A stretch of DNA of 64,000 nt from CAVQUE01 sp046290435 (GTDB lineage: Bacteria > Actinomycetota > Acidimicrobiia > Acidimicrobiales > UBA8592). The notes beneath the pieces are model-generated. The model was given only the letters and a program-made list of their open reading frames with translations, was not told the DNA's origin and did not search any database. Both the position numbers and the translations under genes were made by a program. Numbering within the stretch: the stretch's first letter is position 1; each line of letters opens with the position of its first letter. The stretch is taken from positions 100,760 through 164,759 of the forward strand of contig JBKAGO010000038.1 of assembly GCA_046290435.1 (NCBI GenBank). The letters run 5' to 3'. Below, one piece after another: positions 50,920 through 59,318 of the stretch.

Positions 50920-52245
50920 ATGGAACGCCAGATGCAGTACGTGCTCCGCACGGTCGAAGAGCGTGGGGTGCGGCTCATCAGGCTGTGGTTCACCGATGTC
51001 CTGGGTCAGTTGAAGTCGGTGGCCATCGCCCCGGCCGAGCTCGAGTCCGCACTGGCCGAGGGCCTGCAGTTCGACGGCTCGGCCATCGACGGGTTCAGCC
51101 GGGTCCAGGAGAGCGACGTCCTCGCATTCCCCGACCCGAACAGCTTCGAGCTGCTGCCGTGGGCGGAGAGCGACGAACCGACCGGGCGCATGTTCTGCGA
51201 CATCCGCAACCTCGACGGCTCGGCGTTCGACGGCGACCCCCGCCAGGTGCTGCGCCGCAACCTCGGCAAGGCCCGCGAGATGGGATACACGTTCTTCACG
51301 GCACCCGAGATCGAGTTCTTCTACTTCGAGGACTCGACCGCCCCGGTGCCGCTCGACAACGCGTCGTACTTCGACCTCACCACCCTCGACGTCGGTTCCA
51401 ATCTGCGGCGCCGGACGCTGCACATGCTCGAGGCCATGAGCATCCCGGTCGAGTACTCGTTCCACGAGGACACCGCCTCCCAGCACGAGATCGACCTGCG
51501 CTACACCGAGACGCTCGACATGGCCGACAACATCATGACGCTGCGCCTGGTGGTGCGGAAGATCGCGCTGGATGCCGGCATCCATGCGACATTCATGCCC
51601 AAACCCCTCGACGAGGGTCAGGGCTCGGGTATGCACACCCACATGTCGCTGTTCTCCGGCGACGCCAACGTCTTCCACGACGCCGACGACATCTACGGCC
51701 TGTCGACGCTGGCCCGCCAGTTCATGGCCGGGGTGCTGTTCCACGCACCGGAGTTCACCGCCGTCACCAACCAGCTGGTCAACTCGTACAAGCGGATGGT
51801 GGCGGGCTACGAGTCGCCGGTGTACGTGTCGTGGGCCCGGAACAACCGGTCGGCGTTGGTGCGGGTGCCCATCCACAAGACCGGCAAGCCCGACTCGACC
51901 CGGATCGAGTACCGGGCGCTCGACTCGGCGGCCAACCCGTACCTGGCGTATTCGGTGCTGCTCGCCGCGGGGCTCCGGGGCATCGAGGAGGGCTACGAGC
52001 TGCCGCCCGAGGCCGAGGACGACATGTGGTCGCTCAGCCGGGCCGAGGCCCGCGCCAAGGGCATCCAGCAGCTCCCCCAGGATCTCCACGAGGCCCTCGA
52101 CCGCATGGAGCAGTCCGAGCTGGTGCGCGAGGCCCTGGGCGAGCACATCTTCGAGTGGTTCCTGCGCAACAAGCGGGCCGAGTGGGCGCAGTATCAACGA
52201 CGGGTCACACCGTTCGAGATCGAGCGCTACCTGCCGGTCTGGTGA
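50920..52245 (+). CDS. glnA: Glutamine synthetase type I family protein
   Basis: 441 aa, the short GSI-alpha length. VRLIRLWFTDVLGQLKSVAI and LQFDGSAIDGFSRVQESD open the beta-grasp domain; GSGMHTHMSLF is the ATP/Glu site; NSYKRMVAGYESPVYV and RIEYRALDSAANPYLAYSV finish the core. The C-terminal adenylylation tyrosine loop of GSI-beta enzymes is not evident, so control is probably by feedback and GlnR. ATG 50920 gives MERQMQYV; a longer frame upstream lies in the promoter region. Overlaps the regulator gene by GTGA. Confidence 0.9.
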   Translation: MERQMQYVLRTVEERGVRLIRLWFTDVLGQLKSVAIAPAELESALAEGLQFDGSAIDGFSRVQESDVLAFPDPNSFELLPWAESDEPTGRMFCDIRNLDGSAFDGDPRQVLRRNLGKAREMGYTFFTAPEIEFFYFEDSTAPVPLDNASYFDLTTLDVGSNLRRRTLHMLEAMSIPVEYSFHEDTASQHEIDLRYTETLDMADNIMTLRLVVRKIALDAGIHATFMPKPLDEGQGSGMHTHMSLFSGDANVFHDADDIYGLSTLARQFMAGVLFHAPEFTAVTNQLVNSYKRMVAGYESPVYVSWARNNRSALVRVPIHKTGKPDSTRIEYRALDSAANPYLAYSVLLAAGLRGIEEGYELPPEAEDDMWSLSRAEARAKGIQQLPQDLHEALDRMEQSELVREALGEHIFEWFLRNKRAEWAQYQRRVTPFEIERYLPVW

Positions 52246-52931
52246 GCGCGATGGAACCGCTGCTCGTCTTCCCCGACCCGCCGCCACCGGAGCTGGCCCA
52301 GACCCTCGACCTGGTCGGCTACGCATGGAAGGCCGTCGCGAACGCCGTGGTGGCCGAAGCCCACGAGCGTGACGAGACCTGGCGTGGCGCCATCATCGTC
52401 GCCGACACCGATCCCGACGGCGCATTCGCGCTGGCGCGGGCGTTGCGCAAACGCAGCCACCCTCTCGAAGGGGTGCTGGTACTCGTCAACGGCGGGCAGC
52501 TCGGCCAGCTCGAGCTGCGCGACGACCTGTTCGACGACTTCTGCCTGACGCCGTTCCAGCCGCGTGAGCTCGAGGCCCGGCTGACGCATCTGTTCTGGCG
52601 GATGGGGCAGGGCGCGCGTCCGGAGCTGATCGAATACGGCGACCTGGTGCTGAACATCGAGACGTATCAGGCAGCGATGGCGGGTCGTCCGCTCGACCTG
52701 ACCTACATGGAGTACGAGCTGTTGAAGTTCCTGGCGTCGCACCCGGGCAAGGTGTTCACGCGTGAGACGCTGCTGAGCCGGGTGTGGGGTTACGACTACT
52801 TCGGTGGGGCCCGCACCGTGGATGTCCACGTGCGTCGCCTGCGGGCGAAGCTGGGCGAGGAGCATGCGGGCCTGATCCAGACCGTGCGCTCGGTCGGCTA
52901 CAGCTTCGGCCAGTCCCGCTGGGGCATCTGA
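52242..52931 (+). CDS. GlnR-like orphan response regulator (OmpR/winged-helix)
   Basis: 229 aa from GTG 52242 (overlap with the glnA stop) or ATG 52251. The C-terminal half is a PhoB-type winged helix: DLTYMEYELLKFLASHPG, FTRETLLSRVWGYDYFGGAR, TVDVHVRRLRAKLG. The N-terminal half is receiver-like (AIIVADTDPDGAFALA), but the conserved Lys and switch residues are hard to place and no histidine kinase is nearby. This is the pattern of GlnR, the orphan nitrogen regulator. The position behind glnA supports a nitrogen role. Confidence 0.75.
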   Translation: MSAMEPLLVFPDPPPPELAQTLDLVGYAWKAVANAVVAEAHERDETWRGAIIVADTDPDGAFALARALRKRSHPLEGVLVLVNGGQLGQLELRDDLFDDFCLTPFQPRELEARLTHLFWRMGQGARPELIEYGDLVLNIETYQAAMAGRPLDLTYMEYELLKFLASHPGKVFTRETLLSRVWGYDYFGGARTVDVHVRRLRAKLGEEHAGLIQTVRSVGYSFGQSRWGI

Positions 52932-52970
52932 GCCCATCCCGCTGCGCCCTCCGCCCCGCTCTTCTGCCGA

Positions 52971-53015
52971 AATCTGGGACTTTGCGCGCACCAGCTGCGC
53001 GCAAAGTCCCAGATT
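52971..53015. repeat. Perfect 20-bp hairpin
   Basis: AATCTGGGACTTTGCGCGCA and its exact complement flank CCAGC. It lies between the GlnR-like and pseudokinase genes, both on the plus strand, and is a strong candidate for a terminator or an interspersed palindrome. No second copy seen in the window. Confidence 0.75.
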
Positions 53016-53106
53016 CCGCCGATCGGACTCGTCCGGTGTGGGGGCGGGCACGAATGGTGGTCGGGGTTTACGGCGTTTTGGGTCGTTCGGACTAGTCTCG
53101 GACGCC

Positions 53107-55260
53107 ATGTCCGAACGGCCGCCGATCGTCGATCTGCACATCGCCGGTGTCGGCGCGGCCCGGCTCGTGCGCAGCGACGAACACAGCCTGCTGTACCGGG
53201 CGCCGCACGAGACCCACGGGCACGAGGTGGACGTCGAGATCCTCCCCGGCAGCCGTGGTGAGGCCGCCCGCGAACGTTTCGCCCGCGAGCATCGGGCCCT
53301 GGCGCGTCTGGCCGGCGTCGACGGTGTCGTGCCGTTGCTCGAGGCCGGAGTCACCGTCGACGGCGATCTCTACCTGATGACGCCGTCGCTCGGCGGGCGG
53401 ACGCTGGCCGAGATCATCGAGGCCGATGGCCCGATGGCCTGGCCCGAGGCCACCCGCATCGTCGAGGCGGCTGCGGCCACGCTGCACCACGCGCACGTCG
53501 TGGGGGTCACGCACCGGCGCATCGATCCCGACACCATCGTCGTCACCGATGACGGGCGCGTGCTCATCATCGGGCTCGGCAGCGCCGGGCTCACCATGGA
53601 TGCGGCGGGCTCGTCGTTGCCGGCGGTCGATCGTCCCGGCTATCGGGCCCCGGAGTTGGCCGGCGCCGGTGCGGCGGCCGGCGCCGGTGCGGCGGCCGGC
53701 GCCGCGGCAGCCGATCCCGTCGACACCGATCCCGCCGACGCTGGTCCGGCGGGCACCGCCACGACCGGCAGCGCAGCCGACGCCTCGGCCCGCACCGGTG
53801 CCGTCGACGGGAGTCCTGCGGGCGACATCTACGGGCTCGGGGCGACGCTGTGGGCGCTGTTGGCCGGCCGCCGTCCGTTCACCACCGCCGACGGCGACGA
53901 CGAGCCCGCTGCCATCGTCGAGCGCGCCGCCTCCCTGCGGGTGGGCGACCTGCGAGCGGTGGCGCCGGCGTCGGTCGCCGAGGCGGTCGAGTGGGCTACC
54001 ACCATCGAGCCCGAAAGGCGTCCCTCGTCTGCAGCCACTTTCGCCCGGGCGTTGCGGGAGGCTGCAGCCCGGGCGCCGTCGGGGTTCATCGCCGATCCCG
54101 ATGCGGTGGTCGCCGGTTGGCAGTCACTCACCGACCCCGGCGACGTCGGCGCACCGGCTCAGCGCCCGGCCGCCGACCGAACCGTCGGCCGCTCGGGTTT
54201 CGCCGCTGCGGTGGCTGCGTCGGGTCTCGCCGGGGATGCGCTGCCGGCCGGACCGCAGCGAGCCGATGCCCCGGTGCGGGCGACGGACTCGATCTTCGGA
54301 CGCCACGACCCCAGCGGGGGCGATGCGGCGTCGGCAGGTCCGGCTCCCGTCGACGACGACCGGTCCGACGAGGCTGTCGCCGCCGCTGCCATCGCATCGC
54401 ACCAGCCGGCCCCGGGCTCGGGCGCGCCGACCGGCGACAACCGGGCCACGGTCCGGATGGACGCTCCGGCGGCGGGCGCTGCGCTGGCGGTTCGCCGCCA
54501 GACGACGCTGGCGGGGGACGCAGGTGACGACGCTTCCGACGGGTCCGACGACGGCCGCCGGGCCGGCTTGCTCGTGGGGCTGGGCATCGCGGCCATCGCA
54601 CTGGTGGCGTTGGCGGCCTCGGCGGTGTTGATGGCCTTCGTCGGCGAACAGGATCCGGTGACCATCTCGGGGCCCTCCATCGAGCCCGGCGAGGACGACG
54701 TGCCCGCCGAGGTGCTCGGCGTCGAGGTCGAGGCCGACCCGGGATCCGCCGACGACGATCCCGCCGCGGGGACCGGTCGTGACGGCGACGCCGACGCCGG
54801 CTCGGACACCGCGAACGCCGGTACGGCCGGCGGAGCGGGCGACGGCGACCCACCCGGCGATGGCGCCGATGCTGCGCCGGGGCAGTCGGCGGTGATCGAA
54901 CCGTTCCTCATCCCGACGCCGACGCCGGCCGCCACCGTCGCGCCGGCGAGCGGCGCACCGGTCGCCGGGCCCACACAACCTCCGGCAGCGCCTGCGGCGA
55001 CGGCCACGCCGACACCGGGTACGACGATCTCGGCGCCGCCGCCACCCCCGTCGCCGACCCCAACGCCCGAGACCATCATCTCGGCGCCGCCTGCGCCGCC
55101 GCCCGCGCCCACGAGCAGCCCGACGCCGACCCCCGAGCCGACCGCGACACCGGTACCGCCGACGCCGACCCCTGAGCCAACCGAGCCGACCGCGACACCG
55201 GTACCTCCGACGCCGACACCCACGCCCGACCCGGTCGAGGTGACCGACACGCCGAACTGA
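53107..55260 (+). CDS. Membrane-anchored pseudokinase with Pro-rich extracytoplasmic tail
   Basis: 717 aa. An STPK-like fold is recognisable, but E44 stands where the ATP-binding Lys is expected (VDVEIL), the catalytic loop is H136-R-R-I-D rather than HRD, and the DFG is G156-L-G. No glycine loop is seen, so it should be inactive. An Ala/Gly/Asp insertion (about residues 185-230) splits the C-lobe, and a membrane span lies near residues 488-512. The outer ~200 residues are Thr/Pro repeats ending TPDPVEVTDTPN. It may act as a scaffold or sensor, by analogy with MviN pseudokinase domains. Confidence 0.75.
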   Translation: MSERPPIVDLHIAGVGAARLVRSDEHSLLYRAPHETHGHEVDVEILPGSRGEAARERFAREHRALARLAGVDGVVPLLEAGVTVDGDLYLMTPSLGGRTLAEIIEADGPMAWPEATRIVEAAAATLHHAHVVGVTHRRIDPDTIVVTDDGRVLIIGLGSAGLTMDAAGSSLPAVDRPGYRAPELAGAGAAAGAGAAAGAAAADPVDTDPADAGPAGTATTGSAADASARTGAVDGSPAGDIYGLGATLWALLAGRRPFTTADGDDEPAAIVERAASLRVGDLRAVAPASVAEAVEWATTIEPERRPSSAATFARALREAAARAPSGFIADPDAVVAGWQSLTDPGDVGAPAQRPAADRTVGRSGFAAAVAASGLAGDALPAGPQRADAPVRATDSIFGRHDPSGGDAASAGPAPVDDDRSDEAVAAAAIASHQPAPGSGAPTGDNRATVRMDAPAAGAALAVRRQTTLAGDAGDDASDGSDDGRRAGLLVGLGIAAIALVALAASAVLMAFVGEQDPVTISGPSIEPGEDDVPAEVLGVEVEADPGSADDDPAAGTGRDGDADAGSDTANAGTAGGAGDGDPPGDGADAAPGQSAVIEPFLIPTPTPAATVAPASGAPVAGPTQPPAAPAATATPTPGTTISAPPPPPSPTPTPETIISAPPAPPPAPTSSPTPTPEPTATPVPPTPTPEPTEPTATPVPPTPTPTPDPVEVTDTPN

Positions 55261-55271
55261 TCGGCCGAGCC

Positions 55272-55320
55272 GAGCCGAGCCGGACCGGCGGCAGGGACGA
55301 GCCGAGCCGGCGGCAGGGAC
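55272..55320. repeat. Imperfect tandem repeat after the pseudokinase gene
   Basis: Two units, 27 and 22 bp (GAGCCGAGCCGG then CGGCAGGGAC), sit directly after the stop codon. The rest of 55321-55612 shows no convincing gene; it contains a second copy of CATGACACGCCGG and a near-copy of the last ~20 bases of the pseudokinase gene at about 55484. Confidence 0.55.
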
Positions 55321-55612
55321 GAGCCCGGCCGATGGCAGCGCCACGAGCAATGGTTCGGTCGCACAGCCATCAACGAACCGGTCGAGGCCATGACACGCCG
55401 GCCCGACCGGCATGACACGCCGGGCGCACCAGACCAGCCGACCCATGGGTCGTTCGGACGGCCACGATCCACCCGGCCCCAATCACCGACACGGCGAACT
55501 CATCGGCAGGGCGAGCTGGGCAGACGAGACCCGCCGACCGCGGCGGGTGGTTCGCAGCCACGTGGCACGGGCGACCGGGCCGGCCGCAGCCGGAAGCCGT
55601 CAGGCGGTGGGC

Positions 55613-55777
55613 TCAGTACTTCTCGGAGAGCTCCAGCAGTTCGCTGCCCTCGTGCTGCGCGTCGACGTCGGTCTTGAGGACCTGGCCCAGCAGCGCCGAG
55701 GCGACCAGCCCGGTCATGATGATGGCGACGGGCACGACGAGGGCCAGCAGGACGATGATGACGACGGTTCCACCCAT
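55613..55777 (-). CDS. Small single-span membrane protein, 54 aa
   Basis: ATG 55777 is preceded by GAGGAGCACCGTC. The product begins MGGTVVIIVLLALVVPV, has a hydrophobic helix over residues 3-33 and an acidic C-terminus (GSELLELSEKY). It should be anchored with the C-terminus in the cytoplasm or outside depending on orientation; no family known. Good ribosome site and codon usage support it. Confidence 0.6.
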   Translation of the reverse strand: MGGTVVIIVLLALVVPVAIIMTGLVASALLGQVLKTDVDAQHEGSELLELSEKY

Positions 55778-55841
55778 GACGGTGCTCCTCGGTCGGACAA
55801 CCCGCTGATCGGGATGTGCGGTGATGTAGGGCGCAGGGTGC

Positions 55842-56204
55842 TCAGTCTCGCGGAACGAGCGCCCAGGCTTCGAGTTCTACGATCGCACCGAGCGGCAGAG
55901 CCTTGACGGCGATGGCCGATCGGGCGGGCCGGTGGTCGCCGAACTCGTCGACGTAGACGGCGTTCATCTCGGCGTAGTGGTCCATGTCGGTGAGGAACAC
56001 CGTGGTCTTCACCACGTCGTCGAGCACGGCCGCTTCGGTGGCCAGCAGCGCCCGCAGGTTGGCGATGGCCTGACGGAGCTCGGCCTCGAGGCCACCCTCG
56101 ACGAGGACCCCGTCGTCGATCCCGATCTGGCCCGAACACACGAGCCACTCCCCCGCCCGGACCATGGGCGTGTACGGACCTGCAGGCTTGATCATGCCGG
56201 GCAT
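55842..56204 (-). CDS. RidA-family (YjgF/YER057c/UK114) deaminase-like protein
   Basis: 120 aa. KPAGPYTPMVRAGEWLVCSG, IANLRALLATEAAVLDDVVK, VFLTDMDHYAEMNAVYVDEF and ARSAIAVKALPLGAIVELEA follow the RidA order, including the catalytic-pocket Arg in PARSAIAV. RidA hydrolyses reactive enamine/imine intermediates such as 2-aminoacrylate. Start ATG 56204 or 56195; no clear ribosome site. A family 2 palindrome lies 71 bp upstream. Confidence 0.85.
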   Translation of the reverse strand: MPGMIKPAGPYTPMVRAGEWLVCSGQIGIDDGVLVEGGLEAELRQAIANLRALLATEAAVLDDVVKTTVFLTDMDHYAEMNAVYVDEFGDHRPARSAIAVKALPLGAIVELEAWALVPRD

Positions 56205-56274
56205 CGTAGTGGCCACCCCCCACGCCAGGGTCAGACCCCGCTCCCCAGCCCGGGGAGGGCCGGGGTGGAGGACC

Positions 56275-56363
56275 GGGGTCAAGTCGTACTTTCGACCAAC
56301 TCCGGGTCGGTGAACCTGGTCGGCCGCAGCGTGACGAGTTGGTTGAAAGTACGACTTGACCCC
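56275..56363. repeat. Interspersed palindrome, family 2, copy a
   Basis: Arms read GGGGTCAAGTCGTACTTTC... and their reverse complement (28 nt, one difference). The core between the arms is directional: CGGGTCGGTGAACCTGG then TCGGCCGCAGCGTGAC. It lies between RidA and the xanthine-dehydrogenase-like gene. Same core orientation as copy b. Confidence 0.85.
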
Positions 56364-56383
56364 AGCCCTCGACCGTCGGGCGG

Positions 56384-57973
56384 TCAGCCGCAGGGCCAGG
56401 ACTCGGGGAAGCCCCGGGCACGCCAGGTGGCGGCTGCGACAGCGGCGAACACGGCGTCGCTGCCGTTGACCGCGGGGCCCGCCCCGGCCTCGATGGTCAC
56501 CTCGATGCGGGGGGTGTCGACGGCGCGCACGATGCCGAAGCTGCGGACGGTCAGGTCCTGCACCTCGCCGTCGGCGTCGACGGTGAGGCGTTCGGAGGTG
56601 ACCCAGCTGAACGCCATGTGCGCGGCGCCGATGCAGTACGAACGCAGGACGATCTCGTCGAGCGGATCGCCACAGGCGACGGTGACGCGGATGCCGTCGT
56701 CGTCGACGGTCGCGGTGGCCACCACACCCGACGGGCCTGTGACGGTGTCGGGGCCGTCGCGCAGCGACGAGACCAGCACGGCGGCCTCGACCCAGCCGGC
56801 CCCGCGGATGGCTGTCGACGTGGGCGGACCCGCGACGTCGACCTCGGTGACGCTCAGGCCCGGCGCGACCGCCGCGATGGCCTCGACGACGCCCGGCGTG
56901 CGTGCGACCACGATCTCGCCGGTGCCGTCGGCCCGCACGCCGGCGGCCAGCGGCGGCCGCTTCGCACCGAGGCGCACGCAGTCCTCGCGGCTGAACAGCA
57001 CACGCACCGGGCGTCCGTGCTCGTCGGCCAGGCGCCGGGCGACGGCGCCCACGTCGCTGTCGACCTTGGCACCGAAGGCGCCGCCGTTGGCCAGCGGCGA
57101 CGACGGCTCGCCGCCCGGCACGCACCACGCGGCATCGGTCTCGAGGTAGCCGGGCTCGACCCACGACGTACGCAACGTCCGGTCCCACTCGCCCGACGGG
57201 ACGGCCAACGGCGGCTCGGGCGCCACCGTGGTGCGGCGCCCCTGCACCTTGCCGGCGAGCCGACGGGCCTCGGTGAGCGTCTCGGCGACCACCCAGTCGC
57301 CGTCGGCCGAGCGCACGGCGACCAACGCTCCTTCGGGAGCGGTGTCGTCGGCGAAGCCCGCCGCTCCGAGGGCCACGTGACTGCCGACCGACTGCGCTGC
57401 GCCGCCTTCCAGGCTCGCCCGGCGGACCGCGCTGTCCCTGTCCCGGCCGGCGCCGAGGGCCGTTGTGGAGCCATCGACGGCATCGACGCCACCTCGGGCA
57501 TCGGCCGAACGCGCCGACGAGCCGGCGCCGACGATGACGGCCGCTTCGGTGATGGTCTGCCAGCCGGTGCAGCGGCACAGGTGCGCCTTGAGGGCATCGC
57601 GGGTGGCGGCATCGTCGAGCGGTTCGCCCTTCGCTGCCCGCCCGGCGAGGCGCATGACGATGCCGGGCGTGCAGAAACCACACTGGCTGCCGCCGGTCGC
57701 GGTGAGCGCCTCGGCCCAGTCGCCGGCGGTGTCGAGACCCTCGAGGGTGGTGATCTCGCGGCCCCGGACCCGCCGCGTCGGGGTGACACACGAGACGCGG
57801 GGGGCACCGTCGACCCAGACGGTGCAGCAGCCGCACTGACCCTGAGGGCTGCAGCCGTCCTTCACCGACGTGAGGCCCAGACGGTCGCGCAGGACCTCAC
57901 ACAGCGACGCCCCATCGTCGGGTACGACGACGGGGCGGCTGTTGACGATCAGGTCGATGGTTCGGTCGGTCAC
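56384..57973 (-). CDS. Xanthine dehydrogenase-like fusion: 2Fe-2S subunit joined to a short molybdopterin-binding part
   Basis: 529 aa. Residues 1-155 form a complete [2Fe-2S] subunit: CSPQGQCGCCTV, GSQCGFCTPGIVM and LCRCTGWQT supply both clusters. The remaining ~370 residues resemble parts of the large (molybdenum cofactor) subunit, for example NGGAFGAKVDSDVGAVARRLA and PVRVLFSREDCVRLGAKRP, but at roughly half the usual ~750. No FAD-binding subunit is nearby. It could be a degenerate or simplified hydroxylase. The joining is real unless two genes were fused by a sequencing error. Confidence 0.75.
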   Translation of the reverse strand: MTDRTIDLIVNSRPVVVPDDGASLCEVLRDRLGLTSVKDGCSPQGQCGCCTVWVDGAPRVSCVTPTRRVRGREITTLEGLDTAGDWAEALTATGGSQCGFCTPGIVMRLAGRAAKGEPLDDAATRDALKAHLCRCTGWQTITEAAVIVGAGSSARSADARGGVDAVDGSTTALGAGRDRDSAVRRASLEGGAAQSVGSHVALGAAGFADDTAPEGALVAVRSADGDWVVAETLTEARRLAGKVQGRRTTVAPEPPLAVPSGEWDRTLRTSWVEPGYLETDAAWCVPGGEPSSPLANGGAFGAKVDSDVGAVARRLADEHGRPVRVLFSREDCVRLGAKRPPLAAGVRADGTGEIVVARTPGVVEAIAAVAPGLSVTEVDVAGPPTSTAIRGAGWVEAAVLVSSLRDGPDTVTGPSGVVATATVDDDGIRVTVACGDPLDEIVLRSYCIGAAHMAFSWVTSERLTVDADGEVQDLTVRSFGIVRAVDTPRIEVTIEAGAGPAVNGSDAVFAAVAAATWRARGFPESWPCG

Positions 57974-58106
57974 CCGACCGAGGTTAGGAGGCGCAACCTC
58001 GGGAGCCGCCCGGTGCGCTCAGCAGACCGACGGCGTGTTCGGCACGTTCTCTCCGCATTGGGCGTCGAGAGCCCGTCACAGACGGACGCCCCAACGGGGC
58101 GGTTCG

Positions 58107-58427
58107 TCAGGAGAAGCTCTGGCCGCAGCCGCAGGTGCGCTGGGCGTTGGGGTTGTTGATCGCGAACCCGGACTCCTCGAGGCCGTCTTTGTAGTCGAGG
58201 CTGGCGCCCTCGAGCAGCATGGAGCTCGACGGGTCGACGACGACCTTGACGGCACCGAACTCGACGACCTCGTCGTCGGCGGCGATGTCGGTGTCGAAGA
58301 ACATCTCGTAGCTGTAGCCCGAGCAGCCGCCGGGACGAACGGCGACGCGCAAGGCCAGGCCTTCGTCGCCTTCGGCCTTGATCAGCTCGCCGACCTTGGC
58401 GGTTGCGGTGTCGGTAAGGGTGATCAT
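58107..58427 (-). CDS. erpA: A-type iron-sulfur carrier (ErpA/IscA family)
   Basis: 106 aa. The three conserved cysteines are present (GGCSGYSYEM, then CGCGQSFS at the end). It carries or inserts [4Fe-4S] clusters. Its neighbours are the SufR-like regulator, an Mrp ATPase and the Fe-S fusion protein, so this is an iron-sulfur neighbourhood, though no SufBCDS genes are visible. Confidence 0.9.
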   Translation of the reverse strand: MITLTDTATAKVGELIKAEGDEGLALRVAVRPGGCSGYSYEMFFDTDIAADDEVVEFGAVKVVVDPSSSMLLEGASLDYKDGLEESGFAINNPNAQRTCGCGQSFS

Positions 58428-58524
58428 CGGTTCTCCTCGTGGGGTGGGTGCCCGACAAGGGCACGGTTGCTAAGGGTATCGACTTGCGGTGGCCGGGCGC
58501 CAGGCCCGCCGTGAACGGAGTCGG

Positions 58525-59277
58525 TCATCGGGCGGTCACCGCCGGGGCAGGGACCAGGTCGACCTGACACGGTTCTCGATCGACGAGGGTGCGAAAATCG
58601 ATGACGCTGCAGCCGCCGACGGCGTCGACGAAGCCCTCGACCATGCCCCGATGCATGCCGCACACGATCTCCGGGTTGGTCTCGGCCAGGTCGGCGAAGG
58701 GGCAGTGGGCGAACCCGAACGTGAACGTGTCGTCGTCGACGACGATCTGGGGATCGAAGCCCAGCGTGTCGAGCTCGACGAGCAGCGCGTGGGCGGCGTC
58801 GAGCCCCGCATAGCGGACGGCATCCTCTGCACCCTGGCCGCGGCCGGCGTCGCAGGCATCGGCGCCGTCGGCGCCGACCTCGTCGGCCAGACGCAACAGC
58901 ATGCGGGCGAGCTTCGGGAACAGCGGCGGCTCGAGCCCGAGCGACGGGGCATCGGAGGCCAACGCATAGCGGTGCTGGGGGCGGCCGACACCGCCGGTGG
59001 ACGACGTGTGGCTCTCGAGCAGCCCGACATCGCGCATGCGCTCGAGGTGGGGCCGGACGGTGTTGACGTGCAGATCAAGCGTCGCGGCGATCTCGGCGGT
59101 GGAGCGCGGCGACGAGGCCCGGGCGAGTTCGAGGTAGATGGCGTAGCGGGTGTTGTCGCCGAGGGCCTTCAAGATGTCGAGGCGCGAGCCCTCGTCGAGG
59201 TTCTCGGCGCTCAGGTCGCTGACGGGCGCGCTGTTGGTCGGCTCGGCGCTGGTCGAATCGGGGGGCTCGGCAGCCAT
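58525..59277 (-). CDS. SufR-like winged-helix regulator with Cys cluster
   Basis: 250 aa. The N-terminal ArsR/DeoR-like helix-turn-helix reads STAEIAATLDLHVNTVRPHL. The C-terminal domain has HCPFADLAETNPEIVCGMH and a third Cys in GGCSVID, the arrangement used by SufR to bind a [4Fe-4S] cluster. It should sense Fe-S status. It is divergent from mrp with a ~40-bp shared region and probably regulates it and erpA. Confidence 0.75.
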   Translation of the reverse strand: MAAEPPDSTSAEPTNSAPVSDLSAENLDEGSRLDILKALGDNTRYAIYLELARASSPRSTAEIAATLDLHVNTVRPHLERMRDVGLLESHTSSTGGVGRPQHRYALASDAPSLGLEPPLFPKLARMLLRLADEVGADGADACDAGRGQGAEDAVRYAGLDAAHALLVELDTLGFDPQIVVDDDTFTFGFAHCPFADLAETNPEIVCGMHRGMVEGFVDAVGGCSVIDFRTLVDREPCQVDLVPAPAVTAR

Positions 59278-59318
59278 GCCTCATAGATTACACGGCCGAG
59301 ACCGGTAGTATTCATCCC

